Below the pieces are notes generated by a model. The model was given only the letters and a program-made list of their open reading frames with translations, searched no databases and was not told the origin of the DNA. A stretch of DNA of 64,000 nucleotides. It comes from Pelodera strongyloides. Its lineage: Eukaryota; Nematoda; Chromadorea; Rhabditida; Rhabditidae. The stretch spans positions 111,001 to 175,000 of the forward strand of contig JAANDG010000043.1 of assembly GCA_036852015.1 (NCBI GenBank), read 5' to 3'. Numbering within the stretch: the stretch's first letter is position 1; each line of letters opens with the position of its first letter. Shown piece by piece: positions 62,953 through 64,000 of the stretch. The position numbers were made by a program, and so were the translations under genes.

Positions 62953-64000
62953 TTACTTGGTTACCATAGCAGAATAACTTGGTCTCACAAGAGCACTCCA
63001 TGATTTGATGGTTTTCTGAGTTCTGGAAGTTGGAAGCTGGTAGCGTGGAGGTAATTTGCCTCCCGAATATTTGGAGGAAGAATCCTTGGCTGGTATTAGA
63101 CTTGGGAAGTCTAGTCCGTTGAGGTAGTTTACAAAGAGCTCCACCGCGGGGTCTGGAGGTAGGCGAGGCACCGCAGGGTCTGGAGCTAGGTGAGGCTTTC
63201 TCTGTGGAGCTGCAGAATGCATGGTGGTCGATACCTTTTTGGTTTTGGAAACAATCGGTCGAGGATTCTTAGTAGGTTTCGTTGTTGTGTGACAGACAAG
63301 TGAAGGGAATTCAGTTTGGTCTTCCAATGGAACAGAGATTATGTTGGGAATTTCCATTTCAGCTGCCGTAGTTGTTGTATTGTCCTTTTCAGTTACTACT
63401 GCAGATTCCACTGATTTATTTGTTGTCGTTTCCTTGTCATTCATATTGAGTTCACATTCGCTTTCCTTCGCCGCATATTGTACTGGGGGTTCCAGTGTTG
63501 GTGGGATGGGTGGTGGACTTTCCACCCCGGCATCACATTTGACACTGTTGTTCTGTTCTTCCTTGTGTTCCGTCCTTTTGACAGTCCATACTTTGCCCTT
63601 TCGTCCGACGTATGTTTGCACGGCTGATAATAATGGAAACGTTTCATCAAGAAGATGAGGATCTCCAGATGGGACAATTTTAATAGGAATAATGATTGGA
63701 GTACAGACATGGTGTGGATGGAGTTGGGTCTCCACTTCACACATAAATATTTCTAGAAGTTCAGTAAGTTCGTACGAGAATAGTGGAATCGTGGGAGGTT
63801 CAGCAAGCACTTCACAAACATTGGATTCCTTTTGATTGGGTTCCTCAGGGAGGCTGCTAACATCCTCGTTCTCCTCGGGTATTATCGGCAAGCTTTCGAT
63901 GCAGCTACCTGTCCCATTAGCTGTGTTTTCTTCAGTGGATTGTATCCCAGAATGCATAGTTTGAGTTTGAGACGTTGGTGGGGAGCCAAGTGAGACGAAA
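62953..64000 (-). CDS. Disordered protein with DFPSL-type motifs (partial at 5' end)
   Basis: A single uninterrupted frame of at least 334 codons ends at TAA; it stays open upstream of the first ATG (63957) to the window edge (SLGSPPTSQT precedes it), so the true start probably lies outside. The sequence is acidic and Ser/Pro/Thr-rich and mostly disordered (ESLPIIPEENEDVSSLPEE, ESPPPIPPTLEPPVQ, EKDNTTTTAAEME). Two short matching motifs, TEFPSLV and LDFPSLI, stand out, as does a basic end, KKVSTTMHSAAPQRKP and SWSALVRPSYSAMVTK. FPSL motifs are seen in some RNA-associated proteins, but I do not recognise this one and assign no function. The lack of introns over 1 kb is unusual here compared with its neighbours. 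Confidence 0.6.
   Translation of the reverse strand, partial: FVSLGSPPTSQTQTMHSGIQSTEENTANGTGSCIESLPIIPEENEDVSSLPEEPNQKESNVCEVLAEPPTIPLFSYELTELLEIFMCEVETQLHPHHVCTPIIIPIKIVPSGDPHLLDETFPLLSAVQTYVGRKGKVWTVKRTEHKEEQNNSVKCDAGVESPPPIPPTLEPPVQYAAKESECELNMNDKETTTNKSVESAVVTEKDNTTTTAAEMEIPNIISVPLEDQTEFPSLVCHTTTKPTKNPRPIVSKTKKVSTTMHSAAPQRKPHLAPDPAVPRLPPDPAVELFVNYLNGLDFPSLIPAKDSSSKYSGGKLPPRYQLPTSRTQKTIKSWSALVRPSYSAMVTK

Overview
The window is eukaryotic nuclear DNA from a nematode, most likely a rhabditid or strongylid (clade V) species. The evidence is AT-rich sequence, small exons with nematode splice sites (TTTCAG acceptors, GTAAG/GTGAG donors), an ET-module protein, and orthologues of the C. elegans neuronal genes sad-1, kcnl and snapin. 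Most real genes are split into exons too short to stand out as open frames. I rebuilt their exons by eye and checked that the codon phase is kept across every junction. None of these models has been tested against transcripts.

Layout. 1-1513 (+): last exons of a SAD-1/BRSK kinase. 3388-4281 (-): small ET-module (Ly6-like) membrane protein. 5047-5471: foldback element. 5980-12854: cluster of a two-cysteine secreted protein family, with two + strand genes that share a nearly identical central block, one diverged - strand gene whose third-exon donor is lost, and a relic. About 13670-19105: array of about 27 monomers of 190-211 bp, each carrying an exon-like segment and three inverted repeats. 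20384-20700: another broken family copy. 20700-32550: about 12 kb with no gene I can support, lying upstream of the next gene. 32554-43515 (+): an SK-type calcium-activated potassium channel with three apparent alternative N-termini and two apparent last exons. 44408-45404 (-): a small MGC-start protein. 50640-51583 (+): snapin. 51876-52224: second foldback element. 52964-56057 (-): metallocarboxypeptidase of the N/E (M14B) group with a signal peptide and a probable GPI tail. About 59238-60011: a very long poly-A tract followed by a poly-G tract. 62953-64000 (-): 3' part of a disordered, DFPSL-containing protein.

There is no operon-like logic. SAD-1, snapin and the SK channel all act in neurons in known animals, but they are separate genes here. 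The most unusual parts are the satellite array with exon-like monomers, the gene-conversion-like block in the secreted family, the Asn in the SK channel selectivity filter, and the A/G homopolymer block, which may be an assembly artefact.
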